NCBI GenBank assembly: GCA_003552325.1
Contig: PUKM01000276.1
Location: forward strand, 1 to 9,256
Source of the DNA: Natrialbaceae archaeon
Lineage (GTDB): Archaea; Halobacteriota; Halobacteria; Halobacteriales; Natrialbaceae
Reading direction: 5' to 3'
Length of the DNA: 9,256 bases
Each line of letters begins with the position of its first letter. Within the stretch, counting starts at the first letter, position 1. Under the pieces are notes generated by a model. It was not told the DNA's origin. It worked only from the letters and a program-made list of their open reading frames with translations, and did not search any database. This document shows positions 1 through 7,156 of this stretch, one piece after another. The position numbers and the translations under genes were made by a program.

Positions 1-515
1 TACTCGCTATACTCGGCGGCGAGGGCGTCGACGTGAGCGTCGCGCTCGACTTTCGCAATGATACTCGCGGCCCCAACGAGGGGGTCGTCATCGTCGGCGC
101 CGTGAGCGGCGTCGACCGTACAGGTGAGGGCCGTGGTGTCGGCGACTCGCCGGGCGAAGCGGTCGGCGTCGGTGTCACAGGCGTCACAGATGACGGTTGG
201 GGAACGCTCAGCGTCCCGTCCCCGTTCCCGCGACTCGAGGGCCCGCTCGATCGCCCGCGCATGCCCCTCGACGGTGAGGGTGTTCATGTCGGTCTCCGGG
301 GCATCGATCCTCGAGACGGGAATTTCGGCGACACCGACCTGGATTCCCTCGCCGTCACGAAGGGCACTCGAGAGTGTCGTACGTCGCTCGGGTGAGAGGC
401 GTTTCGAGTCCGCCAGGCCATCGGGGAGGGTGGCTCGAGTGTCGACTGCGACGGCAGCGACAAACATCGAGCCGAACACCGGGCCTTTCCCCGCTTCGTC
501 GACGCCGACTGGCAT
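1..515 (-). CDS. rnhB: Ribonuclease HII, 3' end cut by window edge
   Basis: Ribonuclease HII cleaves the RNA strand of RNA-DNA hybrids and removes single ribonucleotides misincorporated in DNA. The visible 171 residues begin MPVGVDEAGKGPVFGSM, the family's N-terminal active-site motif with acidic residues D6 and E7. ADSKRLS follows at 35-41, a third likely catalytic Asp lies in VICDACD (D111), and GADDDDPLVGAASIIAKVERDA (from about 139) holds the fourth. The gene continues beyond base 1; roughly the last 40-50 residues are missing. I chose the ATG at 513-515 because family members start immediately before the VDEAGKGP motif. The frame stays open far upstream (to an ATG at 936-938), but that upstream part is the remnant of an ABC ATPase, not RNase H sequence. 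No strong TATA box or Shine-Dalgarno is visible just upstream; a 12-base palindrome, CTGCTCGAGCAG, lies at 524-535. Function is secure; the start is very likely. Confidence 0.93.
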   Translation of the reverse strand, partial: MPVGVDEAGKGPVFGSMFVAAVAVDTRATLPDGLADSKRLSPERRTTLSSALRDGEGIQVGVAEIPVSRIDAPETDMNTLTVEGHARAIERALESRERGRDAERSPTVICDACDTDADRFARRVADTTALTCTVDAAHGADDDDPLVGAASIIAKVERDAHVDALAAEYSE

Positions 516-623
516 AGGTGAGGCTGCTCGAGCAGGACCCAAGGCTGTTTCGACTCCCGTGGCTCTCACTCGAGTCGTTTGCTTTGGGTTCTCGAGTGAT
601 TTGCCACGTTTCTCCGCTTTCGC

Positions 624-1020
624 CCCCGGTTTCCGGTCGAGTAAATCCTCGATATCGAGTATCGTGGCAGCGTCGTTCACTCGGTCGTCGATGGCTGTGG
701 TCGAAGTGTCGCTCGATGAACTGGGGCCAAAAGGAGTGTTCCGCCTGGCAGTCATATGTGGATACAGGGGGTAGTTCTGAAAGACCATCGCGACGTTGCG
801 GGCGGTCAGTTCGAGACTAATGACGTCACTGTCGCCGAACGAAATCGTTCCTGCAGATGGCTGTTCAAGGGCGGCAAGTAGCCGGGTGTTGTGCTTTTTT
901 ACAGCCTGATAGGCCAACGAACGTGAGAAATCCGCCATTTTGTACCTCGAGGTCGACACCGTTGACGGCAGTGGCGTCGCCGAATCATTTTATCAGGTAA
1001 GCGAGTGTGATCGATGTCAT
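624..1020 (-). pseudogene. Decayed ABC transporter ATPase, MalK/UgpC type, N-terminal fragment
   Basis: This was the start of an ATP-binding subunit of a sugar or glycerol-3-phosphate type (CUT1) importer. Starting at the ATG at 1018-1020 it reads MTSITLAYLIK, then TGA at 985-987 where an Arg is expected, then FGDATAVNGVDLEVQNGGFL and TFVGLSGCKK, a ruined Walker A (expected GPSGCGKST). A net one-base shift near 890-900 moves the frame to LLAALEQPSAGTISFGDSDV and then VAMVFQNYPLYPHMTARRN, an intact Q-loop region. The helical domain continues through DDRVNDAATILDIEDLLDRK to about base 624. Homology stops just before the LSGGQ signature; Walker B, D-loop, H-loop and the regulatory domain are absent. 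One nonsense change, one frameshift and a large 3' deletion make it certainly non-functional as an ATPase. Family call rests on the VFQNYxLYPHM motif typical of MalK/UgpC; the substrate is unknown. Confidence 0.9.
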
Positions 1021-1116
1021 GCTCATTGATAGTGCACCGATTAACAAGCTGGCGGCTTCGCAACCTGATTCAACTGTACAGTACCGTGTTGCAGAGCACG
1101 TCAGCAGTCAAGGCGC
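1021..1116. other. Short gap after arsC, with a 10-base palindrome
   Basis: This gap separates the end of the pst operon from the dead ABC ATPase. It contains a perfect 10-base palindrome, ACTGTACAGT, at 1073-1082. I see no T-rich archaeal terminator on the minus strand. A plus-strand frame from the ATG at 1019 encodes about 33 residues without a recognisable match and is probably chance. Confidence 0.4.
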
Positions 1117-1557
1117 TTAACGGACGCCATCAGCAAACTCATCGAACAACTTGACGACGCGTTGTTCGATCTCATCGCGAATCGGGATGACGGCCTCGAG
1201 AGAGCGACCATGGGGATCCTCGAGTCCCCAGTCGCGGTGTTCCCCGTCCCACGTTGCGGGACAGACGTCTCGAGCCGAACATCCCATCGTGATGACGACG
1301 TCGGCAGCCTGTATCTCCTCGAACGTGATTTCCTGGGGTTTGCGGTCGCCGAGGTCGAAGCCACAGTCGGCCATCGCCTCGACGACGACATCGTGAACGG
1401 CTGCAGCCGGCTGTGTTCCACCGGTCAGAATCGCAACGTCGCCCTCGCGGCGCTCGCGTTCGCGCTCGGCGAACGCAGTCGCCATTTGGCTTCTCCCCGC
1501 GTTCTGGACGCAGACGAACGCAATCGTCGCTGCCGGTGATCGAGTAGTGTCAGTCAT
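1117..1557 (-). CDS. arsC: Arsenate reductase / low-molecular-weight phosphatase family
   Basis: A 146-residue protein of the low-molecular-weight tyrosine phosphatase fold. The phosphate-binding loop is CVQNAGRS (C16-X5-R22). The sequence MGCSARDVCPA carries two further cysteines (C93 and C99), and the DP pair at 114-115 supplies the expected general acid Asp. Three cysteines in this arrangement are the hallmark of the thioredoxin-coupled arsenate reductases (Bacillus/Staphylococcus ArsC type), which turn arsenate into arsenite by a relay C16 to C93 to C99. In those bacterial enzymes the second pair is spaced CX6C; here it is CX5C. The ATG at 1555-1557 is preferred because it begins right at the fold and overlaps the preceding regulator stop by 8 bases; the frame is open further upstream, but only as a shadow. 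It is the last gene of the pst operon. A plain protein phosphatase is the alternative, but the cysteines argue against it. Confidence 0.88.
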   Translation of the reverse strand: MTDTTRSPAATIAFVCVQNAGRSQMATAFAERERERREGDVAILTGGTQPAAAVHDVVVEAMADCGFDLGDRKPQEITFEEIQAADVVITMGCSARDVCPATWDGEHRDWGLEDPHGRSLEAVIPIRDEIEQRVVKLFDEFADGVR

Positions 1558-2533
1558 GGGTGTGGGTGTGTGGTAGCTCGGTCGATAACTCGGCGGTCCG
1601 TCGGATGTTTTCGAGGACCAGACCCCACAAGAACGTGTCGGCTCCTGGCGAGCCATCGTCTGTGAGCGTCTGCTCGAGGTCATCGATCGCCTCGAGAGCG
1701 CTAGCTCGTGTCGTGATCGTTTGCTCGGTCGCTCCGCTGAGTGCCAACTGAAAGGCGGCGCGTACGTCGGCTTCGGCGGCCTCGAGTGGTGCGACGAGGT
1801 CGTCGGCAGGCGGTGCCGATTGGGAAAGTGACGCCGTCGCGATCCGTTCGGCGTGGGCCGCGACGGCCCCAAGTGTCCGGGCTGTTTGGTAACTGTGGAA
1901 CGCACTCGAGCGGTCAGCGTCGAGTCGGCTGACCTCGGTGACGTCCTCGAGTCCCCGGTGAAAGCCCCGGGTCACGAACGAGATCTGCCTGTCGACATCC
2001 GAAACACGGTTGCGTACCCCATTTGCCAACGTCTCGTCGTTGGTACAAAACGCCTCTGTGGCTTGCCGGTGACTCTCGAGGGCGTGTTGGCGGAGCTGGG
2101 CGGTGCTCTGTGCAAGGGAGACGTCCGTTGGGTCAAGCAGGTCGTGTGCGACGATCTCCTCGCGGTCTTCGACGTGGATCGCCATCCCGACGAGTCGGTC
2201 GATGGTCCTGGTCGTTTCCCGACGCAGCTGCCGGTCGAGGCCGTCTGCATCGGTCACTTCGATCCGGTCGTTCCCGCTCGTGTATGCTTCTCGGATACGC
2301 TGACAGACGACCGTCGCATCGAGCGAACTCGCGTTGATGTGTGCCCTCCGATCTGTGGATTCGAGGGAGCCGGGTGCCATAACCACGCGGTCGCGGTACG
2401 GATAGAGGTGCATCGAATCTCCAGCTTCGAGTCCCTGATCGATCGCCCACCGTTTTGGGAGCGAGATGGTGAACGTCGTGTTTCCGGTCAGCTGAAGATT
2501 TCGTTCGACGGAATCGTCAGGCGTGTCGGTCAT
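1550..2533 (-). CDS. AbrB/PhoU-domain phosphate regulator, degenerate metal sites
   Basis: A 327-residue haloarchaeal-type phosphate uptake regulator. Residues about 10-50 form an AbrB/SpoVT-like swapped-hairpin segment (NLQLTGNTTFTISLPKRWA...), a DNA-binding or dimerisation fold; the remainder is helical and PhoU-like. It is paralogous to the product of 7688-8683: both share the TYTVSLPKTW/TFTISLPKRW start and the ExxxDHA region can be aligned. There, the paralog reads LERIGDHA whereas this protein reads LGAVAAHA (221-228), so the metal-binding Glu and Asp are replaced by Gly and Ala. It ends in HTHTHD. The start at 2533 lies 6 bases after the phoU stop and the end overlaps arsC by 8 bases, so it is cotranscribed with pst. 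It could act as a partner or DNA-binding subunit rather than as a metal-binding PhoU; that is inference. Confidence 0.85.
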   Translation of the reverse strand: MTDTPDDSVERNLQLTGNTTFTISLPKRWAIDQGLEAGDSMHLYPYRDRVVMAPGSLESTDRRAHINASSLDATVVCQRIREAYTSGNDRIEVTDADGLDRQLRRETTRTIDRLVGMAIHVEDREEIVAHDLLDPTDVSLAQSTAQLRQHALESHRQATEAFCTNDETLANGVRNRVSDVDRQISFVTRGFHRGLEDVTEVSRLDADRSSAFHSYQTARTLGAVAAHAERIATASLSQSAPPADDLVAPLEAAEADVRAAFQLALSGATEQTITTRASALEAIDDLEQTLTDDGSPGADTFLWGLVLENIRRTAELSTELPHTHTHD

Positions 2534-2539
2534 TATTAG

Positions 2540-3199
2540 TCAGTAGATCAATTCGTCGTCGTTTTCGATCATATAGAGCGTCCGGGCGGAGACATTGACA
2601 GCGTGATCGCCGACGCGTTCTATGTCCCGAAGCGTCAGGAGTACGCGCGATACGTCCTCGAAAAGCGTGCCGTCGCCAGCCTCGCGCTCGAGTAAGTCTT
2701 CGACGACAACCGCACTCGCTTCCTCACATAGTGTATCGAGGACTTCGTCCATCCTCGCGACTTCATACGTCGCTGCAACGTTATCCTCGGCGTAAGCTGT
2801 CATTGCAGTCTCGAGCATCTCGAGGGCGTACCCACCAACCTCGGGGATTTCAATGTCGGGATATCGTGTCTGGCCCACGTGCGTGGTATGTTTCCCCACA
2901 TTGGTTGCCAGGTCTCCGATCCGTTCGAGATCGGTGATGATCTTGAACGTCGAGGCAATAAAGCGGAGGTCGCCTGCGACCGGTTGCTGTAACGCGAATA
3001 GCTCGATACAGTTCTGTTCGAGTGTGAGATACAATTCGTTTATCTCATGATCGCCCTCGATGATCGCCTCGGCGCGTTCGACGTTGCCGGTCTCGAAGGC
3101 CTCGAGTGCGCCCTCGAGACGACCCTGTACGATCTCGCTCATCTCGAGGACGTCCGTCCGCAGCGTCTCGAGTTGATTTTGGTATTCGTTTCGCGGCAT
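2540..3199 (-). CDS. phoU: Phosphate transport system regulator PhoU
   Basis: A 219-residue PhoU, the cytoplasmic protein that restrains the Pst transporter and links it to phosphate signalling. It is two three-helix repeats. The first carries DLERIGDLATNV at 90-101 and the second DIERVGDHAVNV at 192-203, the E/DxxxD signatures that bind metal clusters in characterised PhoU proteins. Length and both motifs are normal for the family, so this copy looks intact, unlike the next gene downstream. The ATG at 3197-3199 follows the pstB stop by two bases and the gene ends 6 bases before the AbrB/PhoU-like regulator, so it is translated from the pst message. I see no Shine-Dalgarno of note at its start. 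Bacteria use PhoU with PhoR/PhoB, but no histidine kinase is present here and haloarchaea are thought to regulate differently. Confidence 0.96.
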   Translation of the reverse strand: MPRNEYQNQLETLRTDVLEMSEIVQGRLEGALEAFETGNVERAEAIIEGDHEINELYLTLEQNCIELFALQQPVAGDLRFIASTFKIITDLERIGDLATNVGKHTTHVGQTRYPDIEIPEVGGYALEMLETAMTAYAEDNVAATYEVARMDEVLDTLCEEASAVVVEDLLEREAGDGTLFEDVSRVLLTLRDIERVGDHAVNVSARTLYMIENDDELIY

Positions 3200-3201
3200 C
3201 G

Positions 3202-4050
3202 TTATCCAAACTTTCCGGTGATGTAGTCCTCGACACGGTCGTCTTTGGGATTCTCGAAGATTCTCGCCGTGTCGTCAAACTCGACGAGCTCGCCACCGGT
3301 GAGGAAGACGGCCGTCTTATCGGAGATTCGCGCGGCCTGTTGCATGTTATGAGTGACGATGATGACTGAGTATTCCTCGACGAGTTCGTCGATCAGGTCC
3401 TCAATCTTCGAGGCGGCGACGGGGTCGAGCGCCGAGGTCGGTTCGTCCATCAGGATGACCTCGGGGTCGGGTGCGATTGCGCGGGCGATACACAGGCGCT
3501 GTTGTTGGCCACCGGAGAGGTCGAGACCGCTCTCGTCGAGTTTGTCTTCAACTTCGTCCCAGAGTGCAGCACCCTTGAGCGCACGTTCGACTGCGTCGTC
3601 GAGGTCGACCTCGTCAGCTCTGCCCTGGATCCGGAGGCCATAGGCGACGTTGTCGTAGATGCTCTTGGGAAACGGGTTTGGGGCCTGAAACACCTGCCCA
3701 ATTTTCCGACGCAGGGCGACGGGATCGACGTCGTCGTCATAGACGTTCTTGCCGTGGAAGGTGAGTTCGCCCTCGACGGTACAGCTTTCGATCCGATCGT
3801 TCATGCGGTTGATCGAGCGTAGGAACGTCGATTTTCCACAGCCAGAGGGGCCGATGATGGCGGTTACCTGGTTTTCGGGAATCTCTATCGTGACGTCCTC
3901 GAGGGCCCGTTCGTTTCCATAATACACCGAGAGGTCCTCACTACGGACTATCCCCTCGGCGTCGGTTGGTTCACGGCCCCGGTCTGTTTCGACCGAGAAG
4001 CCGGTTTCGATCAGTGTCTCGTCGGTTGTGTCTGTCATTTCACTAGACAT
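3202..4050 (-). CDS. pstB: Phosphate ABC transporter ATP-binding protein PstB
   Basis: The ATPase that powers phosphate import; it sits on the cytoplasmic face of the PstC-PstA channel. All nucleotide-binding elements are present (numbering from the chosen start): Walker A GPSGCGKST at 67-75, Q-loop VFQAPNPFP around Q122, signature LSGGQQQR at 178-185, Walker B VILMDEP at 198-204 and the switch histidine in VTHNM (H234). The QAPNPFP Q-loop is characteristic of PstB. The product is 282 residues; the first ~35 are an acidic, poorly conserved extension. I chose the ATG at 4048-4050 (MSSEMTDT), overlapping the pstA stop by 8 bases, but the second Met at 4036-4038 is equally possible; an upstream in-frame Met at 4098 lies deep in pstA and is unlikely. 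The stop is two bases from phoU. Confidence 0.97.
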   Translation of the reverse strand: MSSEMTDTTDETLIETGFSVETDRGREPTDAEGIVRSEDLSVYYGNERALEDVTIEIPENQVTAIIGPSGCGKSTFLRSINRMNDRIESCTVEGELTFHGKNVYDDDVDPVALRRKIGQVFQAPNPFPKSIYDNVAYGLRIQGRADEVDLDDAVERALKGAALWDEVEDKLDESGLDLSGGQQQRLCIARAIAPDPEVILMDEPTSALDPVAASKIEDLIDELVEEYSVIIVTHNMQQAARISDKTAVFLTGGELVEFDDTARIFENPKDDRVEDYITGKFG

Positions 4051-4960
4051 TGGTGAGTGATGCGTCCGCTTCGTACTTCTTGCGCAGGTAGCCAGCAATG
4101 ACGTACATCGCGACCAGGAACGCCAGCAAGACGACGATTCCGAGCGCAGCGAGTCCGTTGAACATCCGGTCGGCCTGGTAGGTCCAGTTGTAGATCTGGG
4201 TGGGCATCGCGCTGAACGACGAGAGGGGCCCGTCTGGATAGCGGGTCGCGTGGAGCATCGTCCCGACCATAATCAACGGCGCCGTCTCACCGATTGCGCG
4301 GGCGAGCGCCAGGATGGTCCCGGTGAGGATACCGGGCATCGCCTGCGGGAGGACCACCCGTCGAATAGTCTGCCACTTGGTCGCCCCCATTGCGTAGGAG
4401 CCGTCCCGGACGCTGCTTGGGACTGCCCGGAGCGATTCGATCGAGGCGACGATGATTATCGGCACGATGAGTAAGGCGAGGGCGATCGCACCTGCTAAGA
4501 TGACAGAGCCGAGGCCGGCGTCGTTGACGATCAGTGCGAGTACGAGCAAGCCGTAGACGATCGAGGGAACGCCTGCGAGGTTCGCGAGGTTTGCCTCGAT
4601 CAGCCGGGTAACCCGGTTTCTCGAGGCGTACTCAACGAGATACACCGCACAGCCGACGGCGATGAAAAACGCCAGGGCGGCCGTCAGCACCATCAACCAG
4701 AGCGAGGCGACGATCGAGGCCCCGAAGCCTGCCCGTTCGGCGCGCGATGACGACGGTTGTGTGAGGAACTGGACCGGGTCGATCTGAAAGACCGTAAGCC
4801 CCTGGTAGGCCTCCCACACTACGTCGAGAATCAACAGCACCAACATCACGAACCCGAACAACGACGCCGCGACGAGGACGGCGTGGAAGACCCGATTGAG
4901 GAACTTCTCACGGCCGAGATCGACGTCGGCGAAGAGCTCTTGACCGTCTCGGAAACTCAT
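4043..4960 (-). CDS. pstA: Phosphate ABC transporter permease PstA
   Basis: One of the two channel subunits of the phosphate importer, in the cytoplasmic membrane. The 305-residue product has about six membrane segments, the first near residues 27-49. The EAA-loop that docks on PstB is visible as SYAMGATKWQTIRRVVLPQA, followed by a helix with ALARAIGETAPLIMVGT, typical of PstA rather than PstC. The start ATG at 4958-4960 overlaps the pstC stop in the ATGA arrangement, and a strong Shine-Dalgarno, AGGAGG, lies 5-8 bases upstream inside pstC. This suggests translational coupling plus re-initiation. The 3' end overlaps pstB by 8 bases. The product lacks the long N-terminal extension seen in some bacterial PstA. 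No sign of damage. Confidence 0.96.
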   Translation of the reverse strand: MSFRDGQELFADVDLGREKFLNRVFHAVLVAASLFGFVMLVLLILDVVWEAYQGLTVFQIDPVQFLTQPSSSRAERAGFGASIVASLWLMVLTAALAFFIAVGCAVYLVEYASRNRVTRLIEANLANLAGVPSIVYGLLVLALIVNDAGLGSVILAGAIALALLIVPIIIVASIESLRAVPSSVRDGSYAMGATKWQTIRRVVLPQAMPGILTGTILALARAIGETAPLIMVGTMLHATRYPDGPLSSFSAMPTQIYNWTYQADRMFNGLAALGIVVLLAFLVAMYVIAGYLRKKYEADASLTNV

Positions 4961-6033
4961 CGGTACTCCTCCTGGAACCGCTGTTTCAGCCGGTCGTTGA
5001 GCAAGTTCATCGTGAGCGTCATTAAGAACAGCAACAATCCAACGGCGAACAGGCTCTGATACTCGACGGTTCCCACCGCACTGGTTCCACGAGCCATCGA
5101 GACCAGATACGCGGTCATCGTCATGATCTCGGCGAACGGGTTCGCCGTCAGGTTCGCGTTGAACCCGGCCGCGAGGGTGACCGCCATCGTCTCACCGATC
5201 GCTCGCGAGAGCGCGAGGATGTAGGAGGCGAAGATGCCGGAGACGGCCGCCGGGAGGACGATCCGGATCGAGACCTGGTACTTGGTCGCGCCGAGTGCAT
5301 AGGCCCCGTTTCGGAGTTCGTCAGGAACCGCCTGCATCGCGTCCTCACTGATCGAAGAGACCATGGGAATCGTCATCGTTCCGACGACGAGCACACCGGC
5401 GAGCAGGCTGTATCGCCCCACGCGAACGCCCATCATCCACTCAGCAGCAGGATCGAGCACGAACGGGGCGAGGTGACTGATCGAATCGAGGAGGCCACCG
5501 GCGGGATTGATGACGTTCGTTGCGATTCCTCCCACGAGCACCGGCGTGAGAAACGAGACCGCAAAGTACCCGTAGACGATCGTTGGGATGCCAGCGAGCA
5601 CCTCGAGCACCGGTTTGAGTTTGTTTCGCGTTCCGGTCGAGGCGTACTCAGAGAGATACAGTGCTGTCGCAGTCCCGATGGGAATCGAAACCAAACCAGC
5701 GCCAATCGTGATCGCAAGCGTTCCCCAAACGATGGGCAAGACGCCGTGAGCGGGCGTTGAGTGGTCTGGTGCCCAGCGCGTGCCGGTGAAGAACTCGGTG
5801 AACGAAACCGTTCGCGAGAAGGTGTCACCGCTGAGGAGCACCTCGCTGAGGCGTGCGCCGAAGAAGTAACTCGCTGCGTTGTCGAACAGAACCAGGAAAA
5901 TCGCGACCGTCGTCACGACGGTGATCGTTGCACAGGCAAAAAAGATCCGTCGGACGCGATCGTTCGATTTGTGTGCATCCTCGAGGGTGTCATCGCCCGA
6001 AATGCCCGGTCCAGATTTGGTATCAGTACTCAT
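4957..6033 (-). CDS. pstC: Phosphate ABC transporter permease PstC
   Basis: The partner channel subunit to PstA. The 358-residue product begins with an acidic cytoplasmic tail, then a membrane helix at about 29-50. FFTGTRWAP (81-89) is the conserved periplasmic-side segment of PstC, followed by LPIVWGTLAITIGAGLVSIP as the second helix. LAGIPTIVYGY and the EAA-loop AYALGATKYQVSIRIVLPAA with SRAIGETMAV further identify PstC; about six helices in total. The start ATG (6031-6033) lies 30 bases after the pstS stop, with no clear Shine-Dalgarno, and the stop overlaps pstA by 4 bases. Standard length for haloarchaeal PstC, with no damage visible. Confidence 0.96.
   Translation of the reverse strand: MSTDTKSGPGISGDDTLEDAHKSNDRVRRIFFACATITVVTTVAIFLVLFDNAASYFFGARLSEVLLSGDTFSRTVSFTEFFTGTRWAPDHSTPAHGVLPIVWGTLAITIGAGLVSIPIGTATALYLSEYASTGTRNKLKPVLEVLAGIPTIVYGYFAVSFLTPVLVGGIATNVINPAGGLLDSISHLAPFVLDPAAEWMMGVRVGRYSLLAGVLVVGTMTIPMVSSISEDAMQAVPDELRNGAYALGATKYQVSIRIVLPAAVSGIFASYILALSRAIGETMAVTLAAGFNANLTANPFAEIMTMTAYLVSMARGTSAVGTVEYQSLFAVGLLLFLMTLTMNLLNDRLKQRFQEEYR
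4966..4973 (-). promoter_or_regulatory. Shine-Dalgarno site for pstA
   Basis: The minus strand reads AGGAGGAG ending 5 bases before the pstA ATG, a good match to the haloarchaeal anti-Shine-Dalgarno (CCUCC). It lies within the last codons of pstC. Among the genes of this operon it is the only strong ribosome-binding site I see, and it supports the chosen pstA start. Confidence 0.75.
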
Positions 6034-6063
6034 AATGATGGTGAACGGAGTGACCGGGACAGT

Positions 6064-7098
6064 TCAGGGGTCCTGTCGCTCGACGGTGATTTCGTCCGGA
6101 TCCGCCCCGATGTCGTCGAGAACCGAATCGAGCTGGTCGTGGTTGTCGATGATGTCCTGATCTGTGGCCCGGTAGAAGTCGACCTCCGTCGCGAACTCGT
6201 GTTGGTTATTGATGTAGAAGCGAGCAAACGAGGCGATGAGGTCCGTGTTCTCCTCGAGTTCGGCGTGGTTGAAATAGAAAAAGAGCGGCCTGGCAAGTGG
6301 TGAGTACTCCCCGCCCTCGATGTACTGCTCTTCGGGTGGGTAGAACTCGCCGTCCTGTTCGCTTTCGACGTCGACCGTCACGAGTTCGCCACCCTGGTCC
6401 TGGAGGCTTCGAAGGTGGCCAACGCCGCCCCACCCGAGTGCGTACTCGTTGTCGGCAACGGCATCCCAAATCTCGTCGGTCTGGCTCGTCGCGGAGTAGT
6501 CGTCGCGGATGTTGCCCATCTCGCCGTTGATGTTCTCGGTGAAGTAATCGAACGTCCCCGAAGCCGAGTCACGGGCGTGAAGGGCGATGTCTTCGTCCGG
6601 CCACTCGTCGCGGACGTCGCTCCACTGCTGGACGTCGGACTCGAACTCCCAAATTTCTCTGAGTTCCTCGAGCGTAATTTCTTCACACCAGTCGTTGTCC
6701 TCGTTGACGCCAACTGCAAGCGTGTCTTGGCCGACGGTGTAGTGGGTGTACTCAACGTCGTTTTCGCCACAAATGTCAATCTCTTCGTCGGTGATCTCCC
6801 GACTCGCACTCTGGAACGCGGAGTTGGCCTGACAGAACTCCTGGAAGCCAGCACCGGTCCCTTCTGGCTCGACGTTGACCTGTGCGTCGGGGTACTCCGC
6901 CTCGAAATCCTCCGCAGCGATCTGTGTGATCGGTGCGACGGTGTTCGACCCCGACGCCGGGATCTCCCCCGAGAGGCCGTCGCCATCACCGTCGCCCATA
7001 CACCCGGCGACGCTCAGCGCGCCGACGGATGCAATCGTCGTCATTGCGGTTCTCCGGGTTATGCTTCGCCCCCCTCGATGTTGGCTTGGTGCCATCAT
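6064..7098 (-). CDS. pstS: Phosphate-binding lipoprotein PstS, Tat-exported
   Basis: The extracellular phosphate receptor of the importer. The 344-residue product carries a Tat signal: the twin arginines R15-R16 in ITRRTAMTTIASV, a hydrophobic stretch, and a lipobox LSVAGC with Cys at 33. Export as a folded, lipid-anchored protein is the norm in haloarchaea. The phosphate-binding elements are seen as SGSNTVAPI just after the linker, TGAGFQEFC, and SASGTFDYF. The mature protein is strongly acidic, as expected in high salt. Two adjacent ATGs (7096-7098 and 7093-7095) are possible starts; I list the first. A TATA box at 7139-7148 gives a predicted leader of roughly 15-25 bases. It is the first gene of the operon and would be the most strongly induced by low phosphate, by analogy with other pst operons. 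Confidence 0.96.
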   Translation of the reverse strand: MMAPSQHRGGRSITRRTAMTTIASVGALSVAGCMGDGDGDGLSGEIPASGSNTVAPITQIAAEDFEAEYPDAQVNVEPEGTGAGFQEFCQANSAFQSASREITDEEIDICGENDVEYTHYTVGQDTLAVGVNEDNDWCEEITLEELREIWEFESDVQQWSDVRDEWPDEDIALHARDSASGTFDYFTENINGEMGNIRDDYSATSQTDEIWDAVADNEYALGWGGVGHLRSLQDQGGELVTVDVESEQDGEFYPPEEQYIEGGEYSPLARPLFFYFNHAELEENTDLIASFARFYINNQHEFATEVDFYRATDQDIIDNHDQLDSVLDDIGADPDEITVERQDP

Positions 7099-7102
7099 CT
7101 GG

Positions 7103-7156
7103 CTATTCCGAAGCTCGTCATAAGAAGTGTTCTAATAGTTATATATCTTGGAATAG
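7103..7156. promoter_or_regulatory. Inverted repeat flanking the pstS TATA box
   Basis: CTATTCC at 7103-7109 and GGAATAG at 7150-7156 are perfect 7-base inverted arms; allowing one unpaired base they extend to CTATTCCGAAG and CTTGGAATAG (7147-7156). They bracket the TATA box and the likely start site. Between them, AGAA-GTG-TTCT (7123-7133) is a smaller dyad just downstream of the TATA box. These could be operator sites for a phosphate-responsive regulator; no binding evidence exists. Confidence 0.4.
7139..7148 (-). promoter_or_regulatory. TATA box of the pst operon promoter
   Basis: On the minus strand this reads GATATATAAC, in an AT-rich island otherwise surrounded by GC-rich sequence. Transcription should start about 25 bases downstream, near 7115-7120, which leaves a short leader before pstS. 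The position and sequence fit a haloarchaeal promoter; the start site is inferred, not seen. Confidence 0.7.

Noticed and set aside
124..774. A 216-codon plus-strand open frame
   Set aside because: It lies opposite rnhB and the ATPase remnant; the composition is Arg/Ser-rich as expected for an antisense frame in GC-rich DNA, while the minus strand encodes clear RNase HII motifs.
893..902. T-run GTGCTTTTTT resembling a plus-strand terminator
   Set aside because: It is the A-rich Walker A lysine/serine region of the dead ATPase read from the other strand, and no plus-strand gene precedes it.
1019..1120. A 33-residue plus-strand frame starting MLIDSAPINKLAASQ
   Set aside because: Its composition looks plausible, but it is short, has no ribosome-binding site or promoter I can identify, and lies in a decayed interval.
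1853..2539. A 228-codon plus-strand open frame
   Set aside because: It is the antisense shadow of the AbrB/PhoU regulator, with no recognisable domain.
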